A stretch of 64,000 nucleotides of DNA from Allium sativum (GCA_030737875.1 CM060921.1:402358192-402422191), one strand, 5' to 3'. Counted from the stretch's first letter, positions 23,301 to 36,035 are shown. Program-made: numbers and translations. Notes: generated by a model from the sequence alone, not told the origin.

Positions 23301-26215
23301 CTGGTTTTAGTAAAATCCGACTGTCGAATCTCCCGTAATGTCCGTTCGAAGTCAATGGTCGAAATTCGCGAACTACCGCAGCCCGACGCATTCTTTTCAG
23401 GCCATTATATAATATATATAATATATATAATATATACTTCATTGATTTCCATTTAAAAGGGTATTTTATAAATCGTTTAAATTCGTTTTCAAAATGATTT
23501 CAACTTCATATTCAATTTTCAATCAAAATTGGATACTCCATATCATCGATATATAAATGACAATATTTTCAAAACATTATATTTCGAAATCATTTCCTTT
23601 TCGATATTCATTATAAAAATGAATAAAATCGATATAAATATCGTTCGCGTCGAAATGGCGCATACCTAATCAACACGGCTATATATTTAAATATTTTCAT
23701 GCCCATCCCAAATCGGACATCAAAATCATATTTTGATCATTTATTGAATATTATTTTAAAATATTCGTTATTTTAAAATAATCGTTATTTTAAAATATTC
23801 ATTCATTCTGAACTGGAATCAAACACAATCAATTACCATATAATGTGATTATATGGATTTCATACAACACATGTATATAACAATAGTCAAACACAGTCAA
23901 CCATCATCCAGAGTGCATTCTACACTGCATAAACGTCAAATATAAATATTTAACGCTTATAGCAGCCTGTCAATCCATCGATCGACATACAACTAACTAT
24001 TTGGACTATTGTATGTCATATATCATCTGAATACCCGTGTGGGGTTTTCAAACAACAAACACAGATTTATTTGTGCAGTTGGCCGATGTGTAAACTTTAT
24101 CATCCCAATCAATATCCTTCAAATGTGTGTACATAAACAAATCGTCCGATTTGTTTATGAATATTTATTTTATTCATATACACGCTAAAAATTATATTTT
24201 TAAATATAAAATATTTATTCCATTCCACATAACAAAATCAATTTTCACAACAAAATCAAACAAACAAACAAGTCGTCCATGTTCTGTGGACGACGGGTGT
24301 CGGGTGCTGCTAAGCACCGTCTGCATCCTAGTATATATTTTAACTTGAAAATAAAATTTAAAGTGAGAAGTTCTCACTGATTAGCTAAACCAATTCGCCG
24401 CAACTCTTCATATGTAGAAAATCTTCGTCGTGTTTCCAACGAGATCCGTTTCACGTGGTTTATGTTAAAAATAACATTTTTAATCTGATATTTATATATA
24501 TAAAAGTCGTTATCTTTACCATAAAAATCATATTTTTATTTTGATATTTACATATAAAAGACCACATTTCTAATGTAAAGCCATTTCTATAAAAATCAAA
24601 TCTTTATAAGGCTACTACACATATAAAAATCATATTTTGAACATATCGTTATGAGTATAAAAATCCCATTTTTATGTTGCTATTCATAAAATTAAAAAAA
24701 TCATCTTTACTTTGCTATCATAGGAATAAAAATTTCACTTTAATTTGTTGTTAATATAAATAAAAATAAAATCTTTCTTACATTTAAAAATCTTAACTTT
24801 TCTAAGTTAAAGATTTAACCTTTTCTTTAAAAATCATAATTTTAACTAAATAAAAATCCTAACTTTACTAAATAAAATTAGACCTTTACCATGTTATTTA
24901 TAGAATAAAAAAAATCAAATTTTATTTTATAATATTTTTAATCTAATTAAGTATATAAAAATATATTAATTAAAACAAACAAAAAAACTTTCTAGAAATC
25001 AGACAAGGAGGGATGAGTAGGCGGTGGATGGTCGGCCTGAGGCACGGAGGGGGTCTAGGGAGAGCCAGGGTGGTTGGCGGCTGTTGGAGGTGTTTGGGGC
25101 TTCAAAATACGGTGAAAAATGATGGAAGCGGGGTGTCAGCCATAGGTGGCGGCACGCCGGCGTAGGGCAGCGCGATGGGGTGCCACCGTCGGTGGCACGA
25201 TGGCCATGGAGGGCGGCGTCAATCGATCTAGGCTAGGTTTTTTTTCTTTTTTCGTTCTGAAGTCAACGAGTGATGGGGAGAGAGAAATAGAGTTGGGGGT
25301 GGAGGGAAATTATACATTATATATTTAATTTATTATTATTTTATTCAATAGAAGTTGATTCCACATCCGATCTCCAAACTAAGCTCAACGACTGTAGCCC
25401 AGAGCTAATTACCCCCATTCCGAACACAATGGAATATGTCCCTCAAGCTGATTCGACAGTTTCGATCATTTCTCTTTAAATTAAAATATAAATCTATATA
25501 TTGAATTTATACGTACATTTCAATTTACTGGGGCCACATACGACTCTAAAAATTCCCGAAATATGATTTCTAGCTTCATATTGAAGATACTATTCTAACA
25601 AAACTAATTTCATCAAATTTGGAGACCATTTGAAAAATGGCCATTTTCTGGTCGATCCAAATTGATTAAAACTGTCAAAACATGTTTTACTTCGCCACAC
25701 TCACATATTAATCCCAAAAATTATGAATTTTGGAATCTAGAAATAACTTGACATCCTGGATCCAACAAAAGTGGTTTCATCAAAAACGGTGGTCGTTTGC
25801 AAAATTTCCATTTTTAAGGGCCAAAATTCTGTAGTGACTGTTCTTAATTTTCAATTGGACATAACTTTTTATTTTCGCTATGGAATTTCAATTTTTCGGA
25901 TTCGTTGGAAAGAAATTTTCAAATAGATTCTAGTATTTTTGGTTACACTAAAATCTGGTTTATTTTGAATCCTATACAATCATTTGAAATTTGAAATCAA
26001 ATTTTCAAACTACCGTGCCATTTCCAATTCCTTTTATAATTAAAATATATATTTATATTCTAACTTTGATTCATATAAATATATACATTCTAATTCTATT
26101 CAAAATAAATTTCCTCATTGTTATTATTTAAAATAATTCATTTTAAATATTCAAAATTCATTAAAATTGCCAAAATAAAAAATTTAAATTGGCTTAGATT
26201 TTCCGGGTTGTTACA
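20340..26215 (-). mobile_element. Element A 3' LTR (truncated at its distal end)
   Basis: Ends (plus strand) CCGGGTTGTTACA at 26215, the reverse of TGTAACAACCCGG. On the left it starts at TAATACACGGATAC, which corresponds to 27471 in the 5' LTR, so about 220 bp of the LTR end are lost at the junction with fragment G. A GC-rich block at about 25010-25240 is the probable leader and is conserved at 32180-32420. Confidence 0.85.
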
Positions 26216-27248
26216 ATTTCCTCCACTTAAAATCTTTTCGTTCTCGAAAAGGAGCTGAAAGTTGTTTAACTAACCAATTCAACTTTCATTATTTTAATTA
26301 TGGCTTAAGTTCTTCAACTTTTCAGTTTCTAATAATTTTCCAATTCTTCAAAAATTTGGCTAACACCCTAAATTTTCGAAAAATTTCGCCATAACCTCCC
26401 CTGTACGGGATCACCGGGAAAATTCCAAAATCACCATACAGGCCTCTCCAATCTAAAAAGAAAACGAAACAGCCAATCGGCTCATAAAATCGTCAAAAAC
26501 CTAAAGAAATACAATAAACATGTAACTATTTGTCGGGCATGCAATTTTATTACTCTGCTCTAGCCTCCTTGCAATGACCTGTTCACATACATATATATGT
26601 ACATGTATACAATTTCAAACAATTTTTAATACAGTTCAATATTTGGTACAATTTGGCCTAAATTTACCTTTCTTTCATACGTTGGTTTAAGTAAATAATC
26701 ACACAACACAACCATCAATCAATTAGTGAATTAACATTTCAAATTTATAATTTTGATAAATATACAGAAAATCATGTTTTTGATGCCAATTCACACAATA
26801 GCCCTATCTAGTTTTTGGTTCTCACACCAGTCAATTGGAATCATATAGAAATCCCACTTTTGAAACTCGAGCACTAATATTGATGATGGGTACCCATCAT
26901 CAGATTCATTCCCGGGTGACTAGAGTGTGATTCTATATCTATCCAGTATATTAAAACTTCGAATATACGTTTGCAAGGCGTATATGCGAAATCTTTATAT
27001 ATTGGATTGTCCAAATTCAATACAAATAAAGTATTCAAATATGTATAAATTTTAAATTCTCAAAACAAATTTTTTTTCACTTTTATTTTAAAAATATACT
27101 CTTCACACCCGTTCTAGGATACTACTGGTCCTATTTCTAACGAGTCATTCTTATTGGATATTACTAATCCAATCTCTGATGAATTCTTTCGTATGTTTCT
27201 AATGTGTCTTGTACTCGAGCTCTGTAAACCAGAGCTTTGATACCAAAA
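26216..27248 (-). other. Element A internal region (non-coding, ~1.03 kb)
   Basis: Bounded by polypurine tract ATTTCCTCCACTTAAA (26216-26231, plus strand) and priming site GCTTTGATACCA (27234-27245). The half near the 3' LTR matches the 3' UTR of element 1: AACTTTTCAGTTTCT, TTTCGAAAAATTTCGCC and the CCTCCCCTGTACGGG site at 26395-26409. The rest is AT-rich with no open frame of interest. The element seems to have lost everything between the leader and the 3' UTR. Confidence 0.75.
27234..27245 (-). promoter_or_regulatory. Primer-binding site of element A
   Basis: Minus strand TGGTATCAAAGC, one base from the initiator-methionine tRNA site TGGTATCAGAGC, three bases from the LTR end at 27249. Confidence 0.85.
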
Positions 27249-29205
27249 TGAAACAACCCAAACTTCCCCGTGAGGGAAGGCCTGGATTACTTTGAGAACA
27301 CGACAAATCAGAAGACAAACTGAAGAACCTTTCATTGCTTATTACAACAATTCTATTAGAATACAAGAATATAACAGAGTATGAATAAATCATATACATT
27401 TGATCAATATCAGAGATTTAAATTACATTTAAATACATAGCAGCGGAAAGCAATATAAAACACAACTGGAAGTAATACACGGATACAGAGCTTTCCGAAT
27501 ATCGTTTCAGCTGTAAATCAGGATCATGTGAATATAAATCTGCAAAACCAAAACTACTAGCTGCCCATGCGGAAAATAAGGGCACCCAGAGTTTAGGTTA
27601 AAACAATAAACTCCAGGTCAGCCATGTGACTGGTGTGAGAACAAAAACAGTTATTTAAAACTTTACTTTAAAATCAGATATATCAATGGACCACGCCGTA
27701 TAACACGGAATGGGTTTCATCCCAAGAATACCAGTGCATATAACCAAATAGCGCAATGCTTTTTGGAAAAATGAGGCTATTATAAGACCCAGGTCCTATT
27801 ACACAATGCAACGCAAGCCGGGGGATAGGGTTTTCCCTTATAACAACCAAACATGCTTGGTACATTAAAACAAATCATTTGATACTATTATAAGTGCATA
27901 GTGTGTAAAACAGCTTCAAATATAAACGTATCAATCCTAGACGGCATGGGTACCATATATCATGTCGCCAATACTAGGCTCTATAATCAAAACCGCAAAT
28001 GTTACGTATTGGAAGTTGGATTTCCATCTGTGAACCAAGGCAAGAGATTGTCCTTACCGCTTCGATACACTCTAGCCTGTGTCTCAGGATCAGAACACAT
28101 CGACCCTTGGATCGTCAGGGCGAGTCCACTCGATGTGGATTAAAATGCCTGAACACTGCGTTTCCCCGCCCTATGGGCCGCAAATGAGCCAAATAACTCC
28201 ATCGGCCACGGATCGACTGATATAACTGAGGCGCCTCGCAATCCATCATCCACATAAGTAATGTCAGGGCTAGTAAAACGCTGACACCAATCCTAGCTAG
28301 AAGGAAACGCATGCCCTCCCAAAGGTCCTCTCCCATTTCTGGTCCACACCGGTGTGTGAGGATCGCGAATTAACACTACACAATGCTACGGTATATTAAA
28401 GCCATGCTTTGATCATCAACCACAAGACTCTGCTTTTCAACAGAAGCCTTGATCATTTGCATCTCAGCATTCCACATAGGCAGTTCATGCTATGCAACTG
28501 ATGTCTATCAATCACACAGAATGAAATCCAATGTCAGACACACATCCATTTACAAGTTCATTCTCGGCTGAACAAAACCGGAGGCACCTAATCCCCCCCC
28601 CATATGTCTGATACAGGGAGAGGCCCCCGCATATCCGGTCGATCTCCAAGTACGTCTAGACGATCACCACTTATTACCTTGTCTTGGGTGCACAACCCAA
28701 TCAAGACATCAATAGTCATCCAAACGATGTGAAGACCTCCGGTCTTCAACCACCGTCTTCATCCTCGACACATTGTCGAATCAGTTATTCAGAATGGGAT
28801 AAACCCGGTCTTTCTGAATAACTCGCGTATATAATAAACAAGTGCTATACAAACACAACATATGCCTCATTCCAATCCAGAATATTCTTTATTCAAATAT
28901 TCACATTCTTTGGGAAAGGTTCCCATTAATTTTATCAAAGATAAATTCTTTAAATTTATTCATTAATCTTCCTTTGGATATCAATTCAATCTAATTAAAG
29001 ACGCATTAAAACTCCACTTTGTTTTAATCTTCCCAAAAATCAATATTAACGATTGTTTAACTTGGGAAAATCATATCCTGTCTTTAACTGGGTTAAAGAA
29101 CCAATGAAATTTAAAACATGGTTCACGATAAACTCAAAATCACATTCCATTCCATCAAACTTTAAACATAAATTAGAAAGTGAACAATTCCCTAAGTATT
29201 AACCC

Positions 29206-29935
29206 GAAGGCCGAAACCAACATCAGATCAATACCCAGGAAACCATTCAACTTAACTAATCTTGAGTCAGTTTCTGATTTTCTTGACTCCGTTGGGTCTA
29301 AGAACAGTATTATTAAAGATACCATTCACGACAACCCAAAATCTCATTCCATTAACAATGGAATCTTCATGTAAAACAAATCGATATATGTAATCGATAT
29401 AGACTTCCATATCCAACCGATAATATAAATGGAATAACGATAAGGCCTTTTAAATTCCATATATATTAACCGTCTTCCTCCGATAATATAAATGGAATAA
29501 CGATAAAGCCTTTTAAATTCCATATATATTAACCGTCTTCCTCAATAGAATCTTACTTAGATTATTACCAAATCGAATTCCATTCAATTCCAATTTAATA
29601 TGTTAAATTGGAAAACTTTACTTTGGAAAATCTCCTTTAAATCTTAACAAAAGATTTATAAATTCCAGATCCCATTTCACTGTAATCGGGTTAAAGAACG
29701 AATGTCGCTAAAACACAGTTCACAACAAACTTAATCCACATTCCATCGGTCTCTAACCGTAAATTAGTAAGAGAACAATTCCCTAAGTGTCAACCCCGAA
29801 GGCCGAAACAAACATCAGATCAATACCCAGGAAACCATTCAACTCAACTAATCTCCAGTCAGTTTCTAATTTTCTTAACTCCATTGGGTTTAAGAACAAT
29901 ATTATTAAAGATACCATTCACGAAAAACTCGAAAT
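29206..29935 (-). repeat. Two diverged direct copies of a ~130-bp segment within the A LTR
   Basis: Segments at about 29206-29340 and 29800-29935 share GAAGGCCGAAACC, ACATCAGATCAATACC, AGGAAACCATTCAACT and ATTATTAAAGATACCATTC. The same pair is present in the 3' LTR at about 22070-22200 and 22605-22735, and one copy remains near 62375-62455 in the third A-family LTR. It is an old feature of the family and gives the spurious open frames here. Confidence 0.7.
29417..29542 (-). repeat. Exact-looking 63-bp tandem duplication
   Basis: Copy one 29417-29479 and copy two 29480-29542, each starting CCGATAATATAAATGGAATA. They differ by about one base (AAGGCC versus AAAGCC). The 3' LTR has only one copy near 22280-22340. 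Confidence 0.9.
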
Positions 29936-32900
29936 CCCATTTGATATTAAATACAAGGCTTTGAATAGAAAATATGTCGGCTTATATTCAATATCAAATA
30001 CTACAACCAATAAACATCGTAGTAGAAATAACGATATAAATATATCTTTCAAATTTCCATAACAATATCTGTATAATCACGAAATCCAACATCGAAATAT
30101 TCCGAAGACAATTTTGATTCAAACCATTTCCAATTTATATGTTCGAAATTCTGGTTATTTTTAAAATCATTTCAAATCCAATTTATTTATTTTAAAAATA
30201 ATTGATTATAATTCTAGTTCAAAACTGGTTTATTTCGATAAAAATATATTTTTATCTTTTCATGTATGGAATTTTTTAGCCCAATTCTTTCCAAATCATT
30301 TATTATGATTTTACATAAATTAGTGATATTTTTAATAATTTTATCAAGGCATGTACAGTCGATTTCCATAAATGGCCATCGAAATACACTTATAGCGACC
30401 TTTTCCAAATTTGATTTGGACATAATTCCAAATCCAATCGTTAGACTTCTAATTTCTTGTATTTGTTAGAAAGCTCTTTTCGATACGAACCCAACGGTTC
30501 CGGTTTTAGGAGAATCTCGGATCTCCCGTAATGTCCATTCGAAGTCAATGGTCGAAATTCGTGAACTAACGCCGCACGACACGTTCTATTCAGGCCATTA
30601 TATAATATATAAAATATATACTTTGTCGATATCCATTTATAAATCGTTTAAATTCGTTTTCAAAACGATTTCAACTTCATATTCAATTTTCAATCAAAAT
30701 TGGATATTCCATATCATCGATATATAAATGATAATATTTCCAAAACATTATATTTCGAAATCATTTCCTTTTCGATATTCATTATAAAAATGATTAAAAT
30801 TGATATAAATATCATTCGCGACGAAATGGCGCATACCTAATCAACAAGGCTATATATATTTAAATATATTCGTGTCCATCCCAAATCGGACATCAAAATC
30901 ATATTTTGATCATTTACTGAATATTATTTTAAAATATTCGTTATTTTAAAATAATCGTTATTTTAAAATATTCATTCTTTCTGAGCTGGAATCAAACACA
31001 GTCAATTATCATATAATGTGATTACATGGATTTCATACAATATATGTATATAACAACAATCAAACATAGTCAACCATCATCTGAAGTGCATTCTACACTG
31101 CATAAGCATCAAATATAAATATTTAATGCTTACAGCAGCATGTCAATCCATTGATCAACATACAGCTAACTATTGGGACTAGTGTATGTCATATATCATC
31201 CTAATACCTGTGTGGAGTTTTCAAACAACAAACACAGATTTATTTGTGCAGTTGGGCGATGTGTAAAATTTATCGTCCCAATCAATATCCTTCAAATGTG
31301 TGTACATAAATAAATCATCCGATTTGTTTATGAATATTTATTTTATTCATATACACGTTAAAAATTATATTTTTAAATATAAAATATTTATTCCATTCCA
31401 CATAACAAAATCAATTTTCACAACAAAATCAAACAAACAAACAAGTCGTCCATGGTCTGTGGACGACGGGTGTCGGGTGCTGCTAAGCACCGTCTGCATC
31501 CTAGTATATATTTTAACAAGAAAATAAAATTTAAAGTGAGAAGTTCTCACTGATTAGCTAAACCAATTCGCCGCAACTCTTCATATGTAGAAAATCTTCA
31601 TCGTGTTTCCAACGAGATCTGTTTCATGTGGTTTATGTTAAAAATAACATTTTTAATCTGATATTTATATATTTAAAAGTCGTTATCTTTACCATAAAAA
31701 TCATATTCTTATTTTGATATTTACATATAAAAGACCAAATTTTTAATGTAAAGCCATTTCTATAAAAATCAAATCTTTATAAGCTACTACACATATAAAA
31801 ATCATATTTTGAACATATCATTATGAGTATAAAAATCCCATTTTTATGTTGCTATTCATACGATAAAAAAATCTCATCTTTAAATTGCTATCATAGGAAT
31901 AAAAATATCATTTTTATTTGTTGTTAATATAAATAAAAATCAAATCTTTCTTACATTTAAAAATATTAACTTTTCTAAGTTAAATATTTAACCTTTTCTA
32001 AATTAAATATCATAACTTTAACTAAATAAAAATTCTAACTTTACTAAGTAAAATTAGACCTTTACAATGTTATTTATAAAATAAAAAAAATTAGATTTTA
32101 TTTAATAACATTTTTAGTCTAACTAAGTATATAAAACCATATTAATTTAAACAAATAAAAAAACTTACTGGAAATCAGACAAGGAGGGATGAGTAGGCGG
32201 TGGATGGTCGGCCTGAGGCACGGAGGGGGTCTGAGGAGAGCCAGGGTGGTCGACGGCGGCTGTTGGAGGTGTTTGGGACTTCAAAATGCGGCATAAAACG
32301 ATGGAAGTGGGATGTCGGGCAGAGGTGGTGGCGCGCCGGCGTAAGGCAGCGTGGTGGGGGTGCCACCGGCGATGGCGCGATGGCCCTGAAAGGCGGTGTC
32401 GATCGATCTAGGCTAGGGTTTTTTTCCTTTTTCGTTCTGAAGTCAACTAATGACGAGGAGAGAGAAATAGAGTTGGGGGTGGAGGGAAATTATATATTAT
32501 ATATTTAATTTATTATTATTTTATTCAATTGAAGTTGATTCCACATCCGATCGCCAAATGTAGCTCAACGACTGTCACCCATAGCTAATTACCCCCATTC
32601 CAAACACAATAGGATATGTCCCGCAAGCTAATTCGACCGTTTCGATCAGTTTCGCTTTAAATTAAAATATAAATCTATATATTGAATTTATACGTACATT
32701 TCAATTTACTAGGGCCACATATGAACTCTAAAAATTCCCAAAAAATATTTTCTAGCTTAGTATTGACGATATGGTTCTAACAAAACTAATTTCGTCAAAT
32801 TTAGAGACTGTTTGAAAAATGGCCATTTTCTGGTCAATCCAAATTGACTGAAACTGTCAAAACACGTTTTACGTCGCCACACTCACATATTAATCCCAAA

Positions 32901-33050
32901 AAAATATGAACTTTGGAATCAAGCAATAACTTGACATCCTAGATCCAAAAAAAGTGGTTTCGTCGAAAATGGAAGTCGTTTGCAAAATTTCCATTTTAAG
33001 GGCCAAAATTCCATAGCGACTATTCTGAATTTTCAATTGGACGTAACTTT

Positions 33051-33102
33051 TTATTCCCACTATGAAATTTCAATTTTTATTCCCACTATGAAATTTCAAT
33101 TT
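33051..33102 (-). repeat. 26-bp tandem duplication
   Basis: TTATTCCCACTATGAAATTT plus CAATTT occurs twice in a row. The partner LTR has a single diverged copy near 25870. Confidence 0.9.
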
Positions 33103-33436
33103 TTCGGATTCTTTGGAAAGATATTTTCAAATAGATTCTAATATTTTTGGTTTCACTAAAATCCGATTTATTTTGAATCCTGTACATTCATTTGAAATTT
33201 GAAATTGAATTTTCAAACTACCGCGTCATTTCCAATTCCTTTTACTTTTATAATTAAAATATATATTTATATTCTAACTTCGATTCATATAAATATATAC
33301 ATTCTAATTCTATTCAAAATAAATTTCCTCGTCATTATTATTTAAAATAATTCATTTTTAATATTCAAAATTCATTAAAATTGCCAAAATAAAAATTTTA
33401 AATTGGCTCAAATTTTCTGAGTTGTTACAATATGGC

Positions 33437-33658
33437 TAAGTGTTAGAAACAAGTATAAATAAAAGCTTTGGAAAGGAAGTTAAGAACATACCCTCTAAAA
33501 GAAAAGGGTAAGAAGCACGAATCTTGTCTTCGGTCTCCCAAGTTGCATCCTCTGGGTTATCTCCTAACTGAACCTTCATTAACTTGACTTCTCAGTTAAG
33601 TAACTTCTTAACTTCTGATCCAAGAATACGGGTAGGAACTCATCTAATTTTCGCCATG
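33437..33658 (-). pseudogene. Decayed chromodomain (integrase C-terminus) of a Ty3/gypsy element
   Basis: Read on the minus strand from 33658, one frame gives VPTRILGSEVKKLLN, then after a TGA EVKLMKVQLGDNPEDATWE, then TEDKIRASYPFLLEG, and ends at a stop at 33437-33439. This matches the chromodomain that ends chromovirus polyproteins, better conserved than the copy in element D. Two in-frame TGA codons break it; both are one C-to-T change from CGA (arginine), a change typical of methylated-C decay. It is joined on its right to LTR fragment C2 at about 33660 and on its left to the end of element A. Confidence 0.75.
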
Positions 33659-33659
33659 G

Positions 33660-35060
33660 GATAACAAGTATTAACTCAAGTGACTACCTTTTTCAAAGTA
33701 AGCTAGTCACTTTGCCAATACCGAGAATGAGAGAGAACGAGGACCGAAAGCCAAAGTTAAGCACCTATGAGAACCCGACCTTCTCTAGGAAAATTGGGAG
33801 GTTGTAATGAGGAGGAGGGTCAGGACAACAAGTTTTAGTGAATAAGAAATTTACAATACAGGTTATAATACATAGATGTATCCTATTTTGTTTAACCCAA
33901 GATGTATGTCTAACAAGGTTAGTGATTCTATACGAACCTTGTAAAAGTTTACGCACGACTCTACTACTCTTCTCAAAGTAGTATTTCCAAATTATTTTAA
34001 CGAGATAGGACATTTGCACACATTTTTGTGAACCCTTTATAGCAGAGCTTAACAGGTTAATTCTATCAAGAGTGGGCCCATAATTATGGCGTTTCTATCT
34101 ATATCCTTATTCACTATTCTTTATTATTTAACGCCTCGCCATCAATGATAGATTGGGTGGATTCTCCTTGATAACATGAGACCCTAGGCAATCCTATTGG
34201 TCACTTATTAACCCTCGATAATATATTCAACGTTAACATAAATTAGAGGGCACTAGCTACGAGCCCTACTAGTTAAGGATTCCTTCATTCACGCATATAC
34301 ACTTACTCCGCATAAGGTGAGAGAAGGTATTTTATTATGCGTTATACGTTCTAGCTGACCTTACTACATAAGTTCCTTAGTCGCTTATTACTTTCCATAG
34401 GATAAATAGCCATATCTGACCCTTTTAATTTCCATGTTTGGGTAGGCCCATTCAGACATGCCATTTAAGACCCCCGTACTGAAAACCCTATTCCCAGGTG
34501 GACTCTTTGACCCTAGTCACTTAGCCTTTTAGAACCCAGGAAGTGGACTATATGCGAAGGTTATTGGTTCGTACCCCATTAGCCTATTATACCTTTACCT
34601 TTTTGGGATAAAATTGGCTATGTTATTAAGTCATCCCGTTTAGTCCCTTTATAAGGGAATACTATACTTATACGTTTCATCTTCGTCATGGGTTTGTATG
34701 GTTAATAATATTTTACATTATTAACCTACGAAGTCCAATTCAATTTTTAATTATAAGTTTTATATTCAGTAACATAAATAAGGAAGGTTATATCCCCTTT
34801 TCCCTAGGATATTTATTTGCCTTCTTCCCTAATTTCGACTTAATATTTAAATGACAATCAATATCCATTAATCCCCTTTTGACAACCATTTACTTTCCAT
34901 TTCTTTGTTTATTGCCCTTTATGACTATAACGGCCATATTTTCCTAAGGCAATCATTTATCTTTAATTTCCATTGATTAAAATAATGTTGTTTATGAGCC
35001 AAATAGCCATAATTTTTCTAAGACATTAATTACAATGGTATATCACTATTTTATCAATCT
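33660..35060 (-). mobile_element. LTR fragment C2
   Basis: Aligns with C1 from about 17900 to 19275. The shared stretch starts at AACAAGTATTAACTCAAG, so the ~150 bp that form the LTR end in C1 are missing here. Similarity ends near 35040-35060, where C1 is cut by G. No gene is seen. The orientation is a guess, as for C1. Confidence 0.6.
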
Positions 35061-35308
35061 CGAATACATTTAATTGTGGTACCCCAACAGACATTTCTAA
35101 TTTTATTTATTTATTTATTGTTTGACTGTTATATATATATATATATATTTGAAAACTGGTTCACTTTATTATCTACTAAAACCGTACATAAGAAAGATTA
35201 GCTTACTAACCATTACAAATATACACCATAAAACTGAAAATACAAGAACTCTAAAACTAACTAAACTGAAACAGCCCACGATAAGGCAATATCCCATATA
35301 TGTGCATC
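35061..35308. other. AT-rich spacer with (TA)n microsatellite
   Basis: AT-rich DNA left of the CACTA-type end. Contains a TTTA run near 35101-35120 and an (AT)n microsatellite at 35131-35148. I see no gene. Confidence 0.6.
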
Positions 35309-35506
35309 CACTACAACAAATATGGGATTTAATAGCGTTTAAAAAACGCTATTATACCATACTACAGCGTTTCTGAGAACGCTGTGGAACGACATGCTAT
35401 GTTAGGTCATAAATATAAAATAGTAGAACATAAAACGCTATGGTAGCTAATTTTCCATTGCGTTTTCCCAATGTCATCAACAAAAAACTCTATGAGAATT
35501 ATATAT
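35309..35506 (+). mobile_element. CACTA (En/Spm-type) DNA transposon end, left part
   Basis: Starts CACTACAACAAA (35309-35320), the hallmark terminus of plant CACTA elements. It is followed by short inverted motifs AATAGCGTTT/AAACGCTATT and ACAGCGTTTCTGAGAACGCTGT, which fit subterminal repeats bound by a CACTA transposase. The element is interrupted at 35507 by retrotransposon D and resumes at 60120 with more AGCGTTT motifs. No transposase is visible. Confidence 0.65.
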
Positions 35507-35736
35507 TGTAACAACCCGAATTTTAACAACGTGTTAAGACAAGAATCAAGGCAGAATTAAATTATAAAATCTGAATCAGGATAAACGGGTTGTGCCATTG
35601 CGTTCTTCTCGGAAAAATACGCGAAATAGAGTCCGAAATTTCGTAAATCGGAGTCCGTATGACCGAGATATGGCCTCGCGAAGTTTCATGAAAATTCAAA
35701 TCCGAAAACAGATTCGAATTCAGCCAAAAAAGAGAA

Positions 35737-35754
35737 GGCAGGAAAATTCCCGCC
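35737..35754 (+). promoter_or_regulatory. E2F-like near-palindrome in D 5' LTR
   Basis: GGCAGGAAAATTCCCGCC. The right half TTCCCGCC matches the plant E2F core; the left half is one base off. In F both halves are closer to intact (40707-40724), and in E the site is a perfect palindrome. Confidence 0.5.
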
Positions 35755-35767
35755 AGACACACAGGGT

Positions 35768-35895
35768 GTCGACACCCGTGTCGACATGGGTGTCGACCCC
35801 CCTTCAGGGGGTCGACATGGGTGTCGACCCCCCTCTAGGGGGTCGACATGGGTGTCGACCCCTGGGTCGACCCCTGGGTCGACCCCTGGGTCGAC
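35768..35895 (+). repeat. Cluster of ten GTCGAC hexamers in D 5' LTR
   Basis: Ten GTCGAC sites in 128 bp, spaced by GACATGGGT, CCCCTGG and CCCCCCTCTAGGGG-type spacers that are themselves often palindromic. They lie between the E2F-like site and the TATA box. The same place has four sites in F and two in the 3' LTR of D. Confidence 0.9.
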
Positions 35896-36027
35896 CCCCC
35901 CCTAGTCGAACCAACGACCTGGTGCACCTGCTTCTGGTTTTGGCTCGGTTTTGGAGGCTTGTGACGGATTTTGATGGCTAGGATCTGAATTGGGGTTAAT
36001 CCTATGGCTAAAACTAGTCCTAATCTC

Positions 36028-36035
36028 TATAAAAA
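36028..36035 (+). promoter_or_regulatory. TATA box of D 5' LTR
   Basis: TATAAAAA in AATCTCTATAAAAAGACCCC, conserved as CTATAAA(T/A)A...CCCCTA in F (40915), D 3' LTR (45608) and E (47818, 55477). It defines the U3/R boundary about 30 bp downstream. Confidence 0.75.

Larger units (their letters stand above)
20340..33429 (-). mobile_element. Element A: non-autonomous long-LTR retrotransposon with a 1.03-kb internal region
   Basis: Minus-strand order: 5' LTR 33429 to 27249 (6181 bp), priming site 27234-27245, internal region 27248 to 26216, polypurine tract 26216-26231, 3' LTR 26215 to 20340 (distal ~220 bp missing). The two LTRs align along their length. In a sample near 20525/27660 they differ at roughly 7 of 84 positions, so the insertion is not recent. 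The internal region has no gag or pol motif. At the right end the flank is ATATG; its partner would lie beyond the truncated left end, so the target duplication cannot be checked. Confidence 0.85.
27249..33429 (-). mobile_element. Element A 5' LTR (6181 bp)
   Basis: Runs from TGAAACAACCC (plus strand) at 27249 to GAGTTGTTACA at 33429. Two tandem duplications seen here are absent from the 3' LTR: 63 bp at 29417-29542 and 26 bp at 33051-33102. Both therefore arose after insertion or were lost from the partner. Confidence 0.85.
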
